Positions 53,900 to 62,905 of a DNA stretch of 64,000 nt are shown here, one piece after another. Every line of letters starts with the position of its first letter. Position 1 is the stretch's first letter. Origin of the DNA: Metarhizobium sp017305935 (GTDB lineage Bacteria; Pseudomonadota; Alphaproteobacteria; Rhizobiales; Rhizobiaceae); contig NZ_JARRIR010000008.1 in the NCBI RefSeq assembly GCF_029601685.1, positions 124,001 through 188,000 on the forward strand, in the 5' to 3' direction. Made by a program: the position numbers and the translations under genes. Below the pieces are notes generated by a model that was given only the letters and a program-made list of their open reading frames with translations, was not told the origin of the DNA and did not search any database.

Positions 53900-55270
53900 A
53901 TGGAAACCAAAGCCAACTACGCCATTGTCGGGTTCTTCACCATTCTGGTGATCGCCGCCGCTTTCGGCTTTGTCTACTGGATGGCCCAGTATGGCCGCGG
54001 CGGGCCGATGGCCGATCTGATCATCCGCATTCCCGGTTCCGCCAACGGCCTCAGCGTCGGCTCGCCGGTGCGTTTCAACGGCATCACCATCGGCTCGGTG
54101 CGCAGCCTGTCGATCGATGGCAAGGATCCGAATTTCTCCATCGCCTTCACCGAAGTGAAGGAGAACGCGCCGATCTACAGCTCCACCAAGGCGATCCTGG
54201 AAATCCAGGGACTGACCGGCGCCGCCTATATCGAGCTCTCCGGCGGCAAGACCGGAGACACCAATCTCATGCAGGCCGCGCGTGAAACCGGTGAGGCGCC
54301 GGTACTGACCGCCGACCAGTCAAGCGTCACCAACCTGCTGGCGACCGCCGACAAGATCATGGGCAAGGCCGACGACACCATCGACGATATCCAGGGCTTC
54401 GTGCGCGACGCCCGCACGCCGTTGACCAACACGGTGCGCAATGCCGAATCCTTCACCAAGTCGCTGAGCGACAATTCCAAGGGCATCGATGAGTTCCTGA
54501 AGAGCGTCGCGTCGCTTTCCGAGACGGTGACCAAGATCTCCGGCCGGCTGGATTCGGCCATCGAGACGGTCGACCGTATCGTCAAGGCCGTTGATCCGCA
54601 GAAGGTCGACCGCATCGTCGCCAATGCGGAGAAGGTCAGCAACGATATCGCCGCCTCCAGCGGCGACCTCTCCGAAACCATCAAGAGCTTCCGCCAGACG
54701 GCCGAAACCTACAATCGTTTCGGCGAAGAAGCGGAAAAGGCGTTGAAGAAGGTCGAGGATCTCGTCGCCGCCGTCGATGCCGCCAAGATCCGCTCCTCCG
54801 TGGACAATGCGTCCGCGACCATGGCGGATGCGCGCGCCGCCGCCGCGTCGATACGCGGCGTCACCGACGACATCCAGGCACGTCGCAAACAGATCGACGA
54901 CGCCATCGCCAATGCGTCTGAAATCACTCAAAAGCTGAACAAGGCATCGAACCGCGTTGACGGCATTCTGGTGAAGGTCGACAAGCTGCTTGGTTCCGAT
55001 GACGCCAATTCGCTGTTTGCGGAAGCGCGCAGGACGCTGGAATCGTTCAAGAGCGTCGCCGACAACATCAATGCTCGCGTCGGGCCGATTGCCGACAATC
55101 TCAGCCGCTTCTCCTCGACGGGCCTGCGCGACGTGCAGACGCTGGTCGGCGAAACGCGGCGCACCGTGCAAAGCCTGAACGACGCCATCGGCAATTTCGA
55201 TCGTGATCCGCAGCGCCTGCTGTTCGGTGGCGACAACGTCAAGACCTATAACGGCCGCAACCGGCATTAA
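53900..55270 (+). CDS. mlaD: MCE-domain lipid transport protein (MlaD type)
   Basis: A 456-residue membrane-anchored periplasmic protein. One N-terminal transmembrane helix (residues 7-29), then an MCE domain (about 38-120: LIIRIPGSANGLSVGSPVRFNGITIGSV, LTGAAYIELSGG). A long, mainly helical and coiled-coil region (about 150-430) follows, in contrast to the 183-residue E. coli MlaD. The long helix could form a tube or bridge across the periplasm, as in other MCE proteins. It starts six bases after mlaF. A degenerate palindromic repeat follows its stop. Confidence 0.92.
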   Translation: METKANYAIVGFFTILVIAAAFGFVYWMAQYGRGGPMADLIIRIPGSANGLSVGSPVRFNGITIGSVRSLSIDGKDPNFSIAFTEVKENAPIYSSTKAILEIQGLTGAAYIELSGGKTGDTNLMQAARETGEAPVLTADQSSVTNLLATADKIMGKADDTIDDIQGFVRDARTPLTNTVRNAESFTKSLSDNSKGIDEFLKSVASLSETVTKISGRLDSAIETVDRIVKAVDPQKVDRIVANAEKVSNDIAASSGDLSETIKSFRQTAETYNRFGEEAEKALKKVEDLVAAVDAAKIRSSVDNASATMADARAAAASIRGVTDDIQARRKQIDDAIANASEITQKLNKASNRVDGILVKVDKLLGSDDANSLFAEARRTLESFKSVADNINARVGPIADNLSRFSSTGLRDVQTLVGETRRTVQSLNDAIGNFDRDPQRLLFGGDNVKTYNGRNRH

Positions 55271-55272
55271 GA

Positions 55273-55320
55273 GCATTCCAGCAAGGATGCGACGCGGTTT
55301 TCCGAGCGGAAATGGGCAAA
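55273..55320. repeat. Rhizobial-type palindromic intergenic repeat, copy 3 (degenerate)
   Basis: GCATTCC...GGAAATGG frames CGGTTTTCCGAGC, matching the arms and inner segment of the copies at 5261 and 56370 but with several substitutions and a broken inner stem. It lies inside the Mla operon between the MlaD gene and the lipoprotein gene. Confidence 0.55.
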
Positions 55321-55344
55321 GGTAGAGGGAAGAGAGTGGGCAGC

Positions 55345-55953
55345 ATGATCGTTTCGGATGGCCGCATTCAACGTGGGGGAGGCCTCGCGGTCGTGTTTTT
55401 CGTGGTCGCGACGCTACTGACGGCCTGCGGCGGCGGCGCGAGCAACGATACGTTCGACCTGAGGGCGGCGGTCAGCGCCGATGGTCCTTCCGCCCGCAAC
55501 CGCCAGATTCTCGTTCCCGAGCCGTCGGCGCTGAAGGCGCTGGACAGCGAACAGATTCTGGTGCGTGTCGGCGGCGCCGAAGTGCAGTATCTCTCGAAAT
55601 CGCAATGGAGCGACAAGCTGCCGCGTATGGTGCAGGCCAAGCTGGTGCAGGCCTTCGAGAACACCGGAAAACTCGGCGGCGTCGGCAAGCCGGGGCAGGG
55701 GCTGGCGATCGATTATCAGATTGTCACGGAAATCCGTGCCTTCGAGATCGACACGGTATCGCGCCGCGCCAAGGTCGAAATCTCGGTGAAGATCCTCAAC
55801 GATAAGAACGGCGAGGTAAGGACGCAAAAGGTATTTGCCGCCGCTTCGCCCGTCAGCTCGGGCGCGACCAACCCCGCCTTCATCAAAGCCCTCGATGCCG
55901 CCTTCACCGCCGTCGCGGCCGAGATCGTTGATTGGACGCTACGCTCCATTTGA
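55345..55953 (+). CDS. ABC-type transport auxiliary lipoprotein (PqiC/MlaD-associated)
   Basis: A 202-residue lipoprotein: signal peptide with lipobox LLTACGGG (lipidated Cys at residue 28), then a small alpha/beta domain with RQILVPEPSALKALDSEQILVRVGG and YLSKSQWSDKLPRMVQAKLVQAFENTG, the family signature of auxiliary lipoproteins found with MCE transporters. It should sit in the outer membrane and receive or guide lipid from MlaD. The ATG at 55345 gives the proper signal peptide. Confidence 0.88.
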   Translation: MIVSDGRIQRGGGLAVVFFVVATLLTACGGGASNDTFDLRAAVSADGPSARNRQILVPEPSALKALDSEQILVRVGGAEVQYLSKSQWSDKLPRMVQAKLVQAFENTGKLGGVGKPGQGLAIDYQIVTEIRAFEIDTVSRRAKVEISVKILNDKNGEVRTQKVFAAASPVSSGATNPAFIKALDAAFTAVAAEIVDWTLRSI

Positions 55954-55960
55954 GCGGCGA

Positions 55961-55992
55961 CAAGAAAAATGCCCGGTCTTTCGGCCGGGCAT
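55961..55992 (-). terminator. Terminator between the Mla lipoprotein gene and the convergent exported protein gene
   Basis: ATGCCCGG (55969-55976) pairs with CCGGGCAT (55985-55992). On the minus strand the stem is followed by TTTTTCTTG, so it terminates the minus-strand gene ending at 56022. On the plus strand no T-run follows. Confidence 0.85.
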
Positions 55993-56021
55993 CGAGACAT
56001 CAGCGGCTCTCGCCAACGTGA

Positions 56022-56354
56022 TTATTCATGAATGGTGTAGGCGCCGAGTTCGCAGAGATCCTGCGTGTCTTCGGTGGTGTCGAGATTGCTGTCTTCCGAG
56101 AATTCGAAGCGCATGTCATATTTGCAGACGGAACGGCCGTCGGCGATGGTGATGTCGATCGACTCGCCGGGCTCCAGAACGTCCTTGCCGAAAACGTCGT
56201 CTTCCCAATCATTGACGCCGACGGGCGAAGTATAGAAGCGCGTCAGCGTCGACTTCGTGCCGTTCTTTAGCGTGAACTTCAGGTCCTCGGCATGCGACAC
56301 ACCTGCCAGCAGCAGGGTCGTTGCCGCAGCAAGCGCGAATTGCGTGAATCTCAT
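56022..56354 (-). CDS. Small exported protein, unknown function
   Basis: A 110-residue protein with a clear signal peptide (residues 1-22, ending SHAE) and an acidic mature part: LKNGTKSTLTRFYTSP, WEDDVFGKDVLEPGESIDITI and a pair of cysteines, C77 and C101, likely in a disulfide. Similar small exported proteins occur widely in rhizobia, often in several copies, without known function. A palindromic repeat lies just upstream and a terminator follows. Confidence 0.8.
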   Translation of the reverse strand: MRFTQFALAAATTLLLAGVSHAEDLKFTLKNGTKSTLTRFYTSPVGVNDWEDDVFGKDVLEPGESIDITIADGRSVCKYDMRFEFSEDSNLDTTEDTQDLCELGAYTIHE

Positions 56355-56369
56355 GATTATCCCCCAAGG

Positions 56370-56414
56370 GCATTTCCTGGAAAAGCGGATACAGGCCTTC
56401 CATTCTGGAAATGC
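56370..56414. repeat. Rhizobial-type palindromic intergenic repeat, copy 4
   Basis: GCATTTCC (56370-56377) pairs exactly with GGAAATGC (56407-56414), the same outer arms as copy 1. Between them TGGAAAAGCGGATACAGG matches copy 1 (AGGAAAAGTGGATACCGA) closely. It sits 16 bases upstream of the small exported protein gene start. Confidence 0.75.
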
Positions 56415-56570
56415 GATAAACGATCGCCCAGGATCGGGCGACGCATTTATAGGGGAGGTTTATTGATAATTTCGAGTGGCTGTCGCGGTGCGATCAAAAA
56501 AAGTCACATCGCTTCTTCGGTCGTTGTTATCAACGGAAATCCGCCTCACAATGTGGTGGAAATGCGCCGG

Positions 56571-57113
56571 TCACTCGATGGAGCCGACCTTCATATCATC
56601 CACCTGCTGGCGGTTGAGAGTGACTCCGATGACCGGGACCATACGGTCCTCGACCTTGACCGAGATCGTCACCTTCATCGCATTGTCGTCCTCGAGGCGG
56701 GCGATCATCGCACCGTTCAGCTTGGCGCGGTTGATGCCGAGCACGACCTTATTGCCGTTGACGGCGCCGGAGATCACGTCGAGGCCCTTGCCGGTGGCGC
56801 CGTCCAGGAACTTGCCCTTGTAGGAGCTGCCGGCCTGGGAGATGATCGCGGACATAGGCTGGCTGAAGACGCCGACCCGGCAGGTGCCTTCCAGCTTCAG
56901 GCCGGCCTTGCCGCCATCCTGCGGCTCGCCCGTCAGGTTGCAGGAAAATTTCGTGCCCTTGTATTTCCCGGCGACGATTTCGCCCGGACCCTTCCAGCTT
57001 CCGGCGACGGACTGGAAGAATTGCTTGTCATTTTCGGCAGCGGAAGCGCCGGAAACAGCGCCCGTCGCCGCAAGGACGATGCCGGCGAAAAGGGAAATGC
57101 AGCGCGGATACAT
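56571..57113 (-). CDS. Exported protein, unknown function
   Basis: A 180-residue protein with a signal peptide of about 26 residues (ISLFAGIVLAATGAVSGASAAE). The mature part has FFQSVAGSWKGPGEIVAGKYKGTKFSCNLTG and a beta-rich continuation with two cysteines (SCNL, TCRV), probably a disulfide-bonded beta-barrel of lipocalin-like size. I do not recognise a characterised family. The ATG at 57113 follows AAGGA by eight bases. Monocistronic; the 216-base gap upstream of 56571 holds repeat copy 4. Confidence 0.75.
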   Translation of the reverse strand: MYPRCISLFAGIVLAATGAVSGASAAENDKQFFQSVAGSWKGPGEIVAGKYKGTKFSCNLTGEPQDGGKAGLKLEGTCRVGVFSQPMSAIISQAGSSYKGKFLDGATGKGLDVISGAVNGNKVVLGINRAKLNGAMIARLEDDNAMKVTISVKVEDRMVPVIGVTLNRQQVDDMKVGSIE

Positions 57114-57268
57114 GAGACATTCCTTGGAGAGGACAACGGCCAAATCTGAGGGCGAGTTTTGCCCGATATTGGTTAATGCATGGTTGCCTGAGCGCAGAAA
57201 AGGCCATGCACGGGTAACCTTAAGGAAGCCTTAGCGATGCATTTATCCCTTTGAAAAATTGCCAAAAA

Positions 57269-58324
57269 TCAGGGAGCCGGCCCGCCGCGCAGGTCGCCGG
57301 CGAAATCGCCTATTCCGGGACGTTTGAGCGCCCGGAAGGGCAGCGGCCGGCAATAATCCATCGCCGCAATGCCGATTCGGGCGGTCATCAGCCCGTTGAC
57401 GACGCCTTCGCCGAGCCGGGCCGAAAGCTTCGAGGCCAGCCCGTGGCCGATCACCTGCTGGATCAGGCTGTCGCCGACCGCAATCGAGCCGGTGACCGCC
57501 AGGTGCGCCAGCACATCGCGCAGCAGCCGCAACAGGCCGAGCGTGCCCGGCCGGCCGCCGTAAAGCTCCGCCATGGCCCGCACCAGCCGCGCCGCTTCAT
57601 ACAGCACATAGGCGAGATCGACGATGGCCCGCGGGCTGACGGCGGTGACCACCGAGACGCGCTTCGAGGCGCCGAGAATGAGTTGCCGCGCCTTGCGGTC
57701 GAGCGGCTCCAGAAGCTCGCGTTCGGCAAGGTCGATCAGATGGGCGCTGTCAATGATGTCGCCCTCGGTCGCCGCCAGCCTTTCGCGGCCGCGCGCCGTC
57801 TCGACCCGTCCCGCCGCCAGCGCCGTCAGGCGCGCGACGACGGCGCGGGCGCGTTTGGGCCGGGCGTCGGCAATCGCCGCTTCCGCCTCGGCCTTCAGCG
57901 CCTGCACGGCGGCGATGCGATGCAGGCCGAAAAGCTCGCGGGTGACGATGGCGAGCAGCGCCGCAAGCCCGACCGCGACCGCGCCGATGGCGACGTAACC
58001 CAGCCAGTCGGAACGCGAAAACAGGTCGCGGATCACCCGGTCGGCCCACAGGCCGAAGCCGAGCGACAGGAAAATGCCGAAGGCACCGGCAGCGATGCCG
58101 CCGAGCGAAAACCGCCGGCGGGCCGGGGGCGGCGGTTGCAGGGCCTGCGCATAGAGCGCTGAGATATCAGACAGGAACGGATCGTCGTCATCCTCGATCA
58201 ACGAGACGCCGCTGTCGAAACGCCCCGGCCGTCGCGGTGTTTCACGCGGGGCGTCGGCGGGGCGGTCCTCATCGATATGGAAGGCGGCGGGGCGGCGGGG
58301 CGGAGGCGTATCGGACGAGTTCAT
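57269..58324 (-). CDS. ycjF: YcjF family membrane protein (DUF697/TIGR01620)
   Basis: A 351-residue inner-membrane protein: disordered Pro/Asp-rich N-terminus (1-70), two membrane segments (about 74-95 and 105-128), then a helical DUF697-type domain with ASKRVSVVTAVSPRAIVDLAYVLYEA and TGSIAVGDSLIQQVIGHGLASKLSARLGEGVVNGLMTARIG. It always pairs with the ATP/GTP-binding YcjX; its start overlaps the YcjX stop (ATGA). The pair is stress-linked in enterobacteria, but the function is unresolved. Confidence 0.9.
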   Translation of the reverse strand: MNSSDTPPPRRPAAFHIDEDRPADAPRETPRRPGRFDSGVSLIEDDDDPFLSDISALYAQALQPPPPARRRFSLGGIAAGAFGIFLSLGFGLWADRVIRDLFSRSDWLGYVAIGAVAVGLAALLAIVTRELFGLHRIAAVQALKAEAEAAIADARPKRARAVVARLTALAAGRVETARGRERLAATEGDIIDSAHLIDLAERELLEPLDRKARQLILGASKRVSVVTAVSPRAIVDLAYVLYEAARLVRAMAELYGGRPGTLGLLRLLRDVLAHLAVTGSIAVGDSLIQQVIGHGLASKLSARLGEGVVNGLMTARIGIAAMDYCRPLPFRALKRPGIGDFAGDLRGGPAP

Positions 58325-59790
58325 GCCAGGCGGTCTCCGACGAGGAATTGCAGGGCGCGGTCGAGGCGGATATGCGGCAGCGAAGCGCCGCCCTTGCGGC
58401 TGCTTTCGATAGCCGGCGGCCGGAAGCGGACGATATTGACCTGCGGCGCGGAAAGCGTCCCGTCCGCCTCGACATCGAACAGGATTTCCGTCTTTTCCGG
58501 CAGGTCGCCAGGAAAGATCGCGGTCTTGGTTGCGCCGTCGAAACGGTGGCCCTCGATGGTCTCGCCTTCCATCGGCGTGCCGACGATGACCGGCAGGACA
58601 TGGCCGTCGCGCTCGACGGTGGCCTCGCGCGTGGCGCGAACCGAGGCCAGCGCCAGCGTCTCAATGCCGGCGCCGCTCATGCCGATCGAGCGGATGGCGC
58701 GCTCCACCAGACGCCGCGTGATCGCTTCCAGCCGATCGTGGCTTTCGTGGTGCAAATGGTCCGCCTTGGTCGCGGCCACCAGCACCTTGTCGATGCGGCG
58801 GGTGACGAAGGAGGAGAAGAAGCTGTTATGCCCCGGCCGGAAGCAGGCGAGCACATCCGCCAGCGCCCGTTCGAGATCGGCGACCGCCTCCGGCCCGCGA
58901 TTGACCGCCTGCAACGCATCGACCAGCACGATCTGGCGGTCGAGCCGGGCGAAATGCTCGCGGAAGAAGGGTTTGACCACCACGGTCTTGTAGGCCTCGT
59001 AGCGCCGCTCCATCATCGCCCGGAACGAGCCCTTCGGAGCCGGCGTTTCCGGCAGATCGGGCAGGGGCGCAAAGGTCAGGGCCGGCGAGCCGTCGAGATC
59101 GCCGGGCATCAGGAAGCGCCCCGGCGGCAAAGTCGAAAGCGACCGCTCGTCCGCCTTGCAGGCGCGCAGATAGGCGGTGAAGGCGAGGTGCAACGCGCGG
59201 GCGCGCATCTCGTCGGCAGGGCCGTCGAGATCGATGGAGCGGGCAAGCCCAAGCCATTGCTGGGAAAGCTCGGCGCGGATGCCGGTTTGCGCCAGTTCTA
59301 CCGTCTGCCGGCTGAACTGATAAAAGTCCTGCCGCAGCAGCGGCAGATCCAGCAGCCATTCGCCGGGATAATCGACGATGTCGATGGAGAGTTTCCCGGG
59401 CGCAAACAGCCGGTTCCAACTGCTGGCGCTGCGAAAAGTGAAAGTCAGGCGCAACTCCGAGATCGCCCGCGTCGAGTCCGGCCAGATGCGGTCGTCGACA
59501 AGCGCGCGCACATGATCCTCGTATTGAAAGCGCGGCACGGCGTCGTCCGGCTGCTCATCCAATGTTACCGCTGTCACACGCCCCGCGCGCATCGGCTCGA
59601 ACAGCGGCAGGCGGCCGCCATGCAGCAGGTTATGCACCAGCGAGGAGATGAACACCGTCTTGCCGGCTCGGGAAAGCCCGGTGACACCCAGCCGCACAGT
59701 CGGGTGGACCATATGGGCGGCGCGGTCGGCGAGGTTGTCGAGCGCGATCAGCGCATCGTCCTTGAAGGTTGTGAGCGAGGGCGGTTTCAA
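58321..59790 (-). CDS. ycjX: YcjX family P-loop protein
   Basis: A 489-residue P-loop NTPase-like protein. VRLGVTGLSRAGKTVFISSLVHNLL is a Walker A variant (GLSRAGKT), SIDIVDYPGEWLLDLPLL corresponds to the DxxG switch, and VLVAATKADHLHHESHDR is the TKAD base-recognition motif, so a GTPase-like fold is likely. The TTG at 59790 follows GGAG by seven bases; the frame is open from a TTG at 59805. It forms a two-gene operon with ycjF. Confidence 0.9.
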   Translation of the reverse strand: MKPPSLTTFKDDALIALDNLADRAAHMVHPTVRLGVTGLSRAGKTVFISSLVHNLLHGGRLPLFEPMRAGRVTAVTLDEQPDDAVPRFQYEDHVRALVDDRIWPDSTRAISELRLTFTFRSASSWNRLFAPGKLSIDIVDYPGEWLLDLPLLRQDFYQFSRQTVELAQTGIRAELSQQWLGLARSIDLDGPADEMRARALHLAFTAYLRACKADERSLSTLPPGRFLMPGDLDGSPALTFAPLPDLPETPAPKGSFRAMMERRYEAYKTVVVKPFFREHFARLDRQIVLVDALQAVNRGPEAVADLERALADVLACFRPGHNSFFSSFVTRRIDKVLVAATKADHLHHESHDRLEAITRRLVERAIRSIGMSGAGIETLALASVRATREATVERDGHVLPVIVGTPMEGETIEGHRFDGATKTAIFPGDLPEKTEILFDVEADGTLSAPQVNIVRFRPPAIESSRKGGASLPHIRLDRALQFLVGDRLA

Positions 59791-59924
59791 GAGGGCTCCG
59801 GGCAAAGATGGTCGCTTCGCATATAGGCGCTGCAGGCTTTGGCGAAAAGAAGCGGAGCATGCGAATTTTGTTGGGGATTTGCCATGTTTTGGACGCCGAA
59901 ACCTGCGCAGGACAGTGCACGAAA

Positions 59925-59953
59925 TTGGCGTTGACGCAGCGTTTCCGCTATAA
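59925..59953 (+). promoter_or_regulatory. Promoter upstream of gyrA
   Basis: TTGGCG (59925-59930) and CTATAA (59948-59953) are separated by 17 bases, close to the rhizobial sigma-70 pattern. Transcription would start near 59960, about 30 bases before the TTG start of gyrA. Confidence 0.5.
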
Positions 59954-59990
59954 AAGCGTATCTGATTCCGAACAAAGATCGTGATTCAAT

Positions 59991-62750
59991 TTGACTGAGC
60001 ACTCTGCACCCGGTGGCGGCAAACTACCGCCAGGCATCGAACCCATTTCCATCATGGAGGAAATGCAGCGGTCGTACCTCGATTACGCGATGAGCGTGAT
60101 CGTATCCCGCGCGCTTCCTGACGTCCGCGACGGATTGAAGCCTGTTCACCGGCGTATCCTGTACGGCATGTCGGAACTGGGCATCGACTGGAACAAGAAA
60201 TATGTCAAATGCGCCCGCGTGACCGGCGACGTGATGGGTAAATTCCATCCGCATGGTAACGCCGCGATCTATGACGCGTTGGCGCGCATGGCCCAGGACT
60301 GGTCGCTGCGCCTGCCGCTGATCGACGGCCAGGGCAATTTCGGCTCCATCGACGGCGACCCGCCGGCGGCCGAACGCTACACCGAATGCCGCTTGCAGAA
60401 GTCGGCGCATTCGCTGCTCGACGACCTCGACAAGGAAACGGTCGATTTTCGCGACAACTATGACGGTACGCTTTCCGAGCCCGCCGTCCTGCCGGCGAAA
60501 TTCCCCAACCTGCTGGTCAACGGCGCCGGCGGCATCGCCGTCGGCATGGCGACCAACATTCCGCCGCACAATCTTGCCGAAGTCATCGACGGCTGCATCG
60601 CGCTGATGGACAATCCGGCGATGGAACTGCCGGACCTGATGCAGATCATTCCCGGTCCGGATTTCCCGACCGGCGCGATGATCCTCGGCCGCGCCGGCAT
60701 CCGCTCTGCCTACGAGACCGGGCGCGGCTCGGTCATCATGCGCGGCGTCGCCGCCATCGAGCCGATGCGCGGCGACCGCGAGCAGATCATCATCACCGAA
60801 ATTCCCTATCAGGTGAACAAGGCGACGATGATCGAGAAGATGGCCGAACTGGTGCGCGAAAAGCGCATCGAGGGCATCTCGGATCTGCGCGACGAATCCG
60901 ACCGCCAGGGCTATCGCGTCGTCGTTGAGCTGAAGCGCGACGCCAATGCCGAGGTCATCCTCAACCAGCTCTATCGCTACACGCCGCTGCAGACCTCCTT
61001 CGGCTGCAACATGGTGGCGCTGAACGGCGGCAAGCCGGAGCAAATGACGCTGCTCGACATGCTGCGTGCCTTCGTCTCCTTCCGCGAGGAGGTGATCAGC
61101 CGCCGCACGAAATACCTGCTGCGCAAGGCGCGTGACCGGGCGCATGTCTTGGTCGGCCTCGCCATTGCCGTCGCCAATATCGACGAGGTCATCCGCGTCA
61201 TCCGCGAGGCGCCCGATCCGCAGACGGCGCGCGAAATCCTGATGGAGCGCCGCTGGCCGGCGGCCGACGTCGAGCCGCTGATCCGCCTGATCGACGACCC
61301 GCGCCATCGCATCAACGAAGACCTGACCTACAACCTCTCCGAGGAGCAGGCTCGTTCGATCCTCGAATTGCGCTTGGCCCGCCTGACGGCGCTCGGCCGC
61401 GACGAAATCGGCGACGAGCTGAACAAGATCGGCGAGGAGATCAAGGATTACCTCGATATCCTGTCGTCGCGCCTGCGCATCCAGACCATCGTCAAGGAGG
61501 AGATGAAGGCGATCCGCGATGAATTCGGAACGCCGCGCCGCACCCAGATCGTCGACGGCGGCCTCGAAATGGACGACGAGGATCTGATCGCCCGCGAGGA
61601 CATGGTCGTCACCGTCTCGCATCTCGGCTATATCAAGCGCGTGCCGCTCGCCACCTATCGCGCCCAGCGGCGCGGCGGCAAGGGCCGCTCGGGCATGGCG
61701 ACCCGCGACGAGGATTTCGTCACCCGCCTGTTCGTGGCCAACACGCATACGCCGGTGCTGTTCTTCTCCTCGCGCGGCATCGTCTACAAGGAAAAGGTCT
61801 GGCGCCTGCCGATCGGCACGCCGCAATCCAAGGGCAAGGCGCTGATCAACATGCTGCCGCTGGAGCCCGGCGAACGCATCACCACGATCATGCCGCTGCC
61901 CGAGGACGAGGCGAGCTGGGATAATCTCGACGTGATGTTCTCGACGACGCGCGGCACCGTTCGCCGCAACAAGTTGTCGGATTTCGTCCAGGTGAACCGC
62001 AACGGCAAGATTGCGATGAAGCTGGAGGAAGAGGGCGACTCGATCCTGTCGGTCGAGACCTGCACCGATCGCGACGACGTGCTTTTGACCACGGCGCTCG
62101 GCCAATGCATCCGCTTCCCCGTCGATGACGTCCGCGTCTTCGCCGGCCGCAACTCCATCGGCGTGCGCGGCATTTCGCTGGCCGATGGCGACCGGCTGAT
62201 CTCGATGACGATCATCGGCCATGTCGATGCCGAGCCGTGGGAGCGCGCCGCCTACCTCAAGCGTTCGGCCACCGAGCGCCGTGCCAGCGGCATCGATGAG
62301 GAGGATATCGCGCTGGTCGGCGAGGAGGTTTCCGAAGAGGGCCAGCTTGCGGACGACCGCTACGAGGAACTCAAGGGGCAGGAGCAGTTCGTCCTGACCG
62401 TCTCGGTAAAGGGTTTCGGCAAGCGCTCGTCCTCCTACGACTTCCGCACCTCCGGCCGCGGCGGCAAGGGTATCCGCGCCACCGATACCTCGAAGACGAC
62501 GGAAATCGGCGAACTGGTCGCTGCCTTCCCGGTCGAAGACGGCGACCAGATCATGCTGGTCTCGGATGGCGGCCAGTTGATCCGCGTGCCGGTCGGCGGC
62601 ATCCGCATCGCCAGCCGCGCCACCAAGGGCGTCACCATCTTCTCGACCGCCAAGGATGAGAAGGTCGTCTCGGTGGAGCGCATCAGCGAGCCGGAAGGCG
62701 ATGACGAGACCGGCGACGAGCCGGCGGGCGAAGCCGAAACGCAGGCCTGA
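59991..62750 (+). CDS. gyrA: DNA gyrase subunit A
   Basis: A 919-residue GyrA. The breakage-reunion domain has the catalytic Tyr at residue 130 (AAERYTECRL, E. coli Tyr122). The GyrA box QRRGGKG, defining gyrase rather than topoisomerase IV, is at about 558, and the beta-pinwheel C-terminal domain runs to about 880 with an acidic tail. The quinolone-determining region reads GKFHPHGNAAIYDA: Asn90-Ala91 replace E. coli Asp82-Ser83, while Asp95 (Asp87) is kept. The TTG start lacks a strong SD but fits the family N-terminus. A terminator follows. Confidence 0.97.
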   Translation: MTEHSAPGGGKLPPGIEPISIMEEMQRSYLDYAMSVIVSRALPDVRDGLKPVHRRILYGMSELGIDWNKKYVKCARVTGDVMGKFHPHGNAAIYDALARMAQDWSLRLPLIDGQGNFGSIDGDPPAAERYTECRLQKSAHSLLDDLDKETVDFRDNYDGTLSEPAVLPAKFPNLLVNGAGGIAVGMATNIPPHNLAEVIDGCIALMDNPAMELPDLMQIIPGPDFPTGAMILGRAGIRSAYETGRGSVIMRGVAAIEPMRGDREQIIITEIPYQVNKATMIEKMAELVREKRIEGISDLRDESDRQGYRVVVELKRDANAEVILNQLYRYTPLQTSFGCNMVALNGGKPEQMTLLDMLRAFVSFREEVISRRTKYLLRKARDRAHVLVGLAIAVANIDEVIRVIREAPDPQTAREILMERRWPAADVEPLIRLIDDPRHRINEDLTYNLSEEQARSILELRLARLTALGRDEIGDELNKIGEEIKDYLDILSSRLRIQTIVKEEMKAIRDEFGTPRRTQIVDGGLEMDDEDLIAREDMVVTVSHLGYIKRVPLATYRAQRRGGKGRSGMATRDEDFVTRLFVANTHTPVLFFSSRGIVYKEKVWRLPIGTPQSKGKALINMLPLEPGERITTIMPLPEDEASWDNLDVMFSTTRGTVRRNKLSDFVQVNRNGKIAMKLEEEGDSILSVETCTDRDDVLLTTALGQCIRFPVDDVRVFAGRNSIGVRGISLADGDRLISMTIIGHVDAEPWERAAYLKRSATERRASGIDEEDIALVGEEVSEEGQLADDRYEELKGQEQFVLTVSVKGFGKRSSSYDFRTSGRGGKGIRATDTSKTTEIGELVAAFPVEDGDQIMLVSDGGQLIRVPVGGIRIASRATKGVTIFSTAKDEKVVSVERISEPEGDDETGDEPAGEAETQA

Positions 62751-62760
62751 TAAACAGACA

Positions 62761-62789
62761 AAAGGGCGGTCCATCGGGCCGCCTTTTTT
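62761..62789 (+). terminator. Rho-independent terminator of gyrA
   Basis: AAAGGGCGGTCC pairs with GGGCCGCCTTTT (12 bp with two G-U pairs) around ATC, ending in a run of six Ts. Confidence 0.92.
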
Positions 62790-62810
62790 GATTTCGCCTG
62801 GGAAATATGG

Positions 62811-62848
62811 ACAAAAATAAACCGGACGGTGAGGGAAACCATCCGGTT
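62811..62848 (-). terminator. Terminator of the small membrane protein operon
   Basis: On the minus strand AACCGGATGG pairs with CCGTCCGGTT (one G-U) and is followed by TATTTTTGT. It is back to back with the gyrA terminator and shows that a minus-strand transcript ends here. A second perfect 8-bp stem, CTGCGACA/TGTCGCAG (62856-62884), lies just before it in the same transcript. Confidence 0.85.
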
Positions 62849-62905
62849 CGAGATGCTGCGACAAGAGGGAGGGAGGTGTCGCAGAGCTATTTCGGAACAG
62901 ATCCG

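Noticed and set aside
60024..62864. 946-codon open frame antisense to gyrA
   Set aside because: GyrA is certain on the plus strand; the antisense frame crosses the gyrA terminator and has the composition of a GC shadow.
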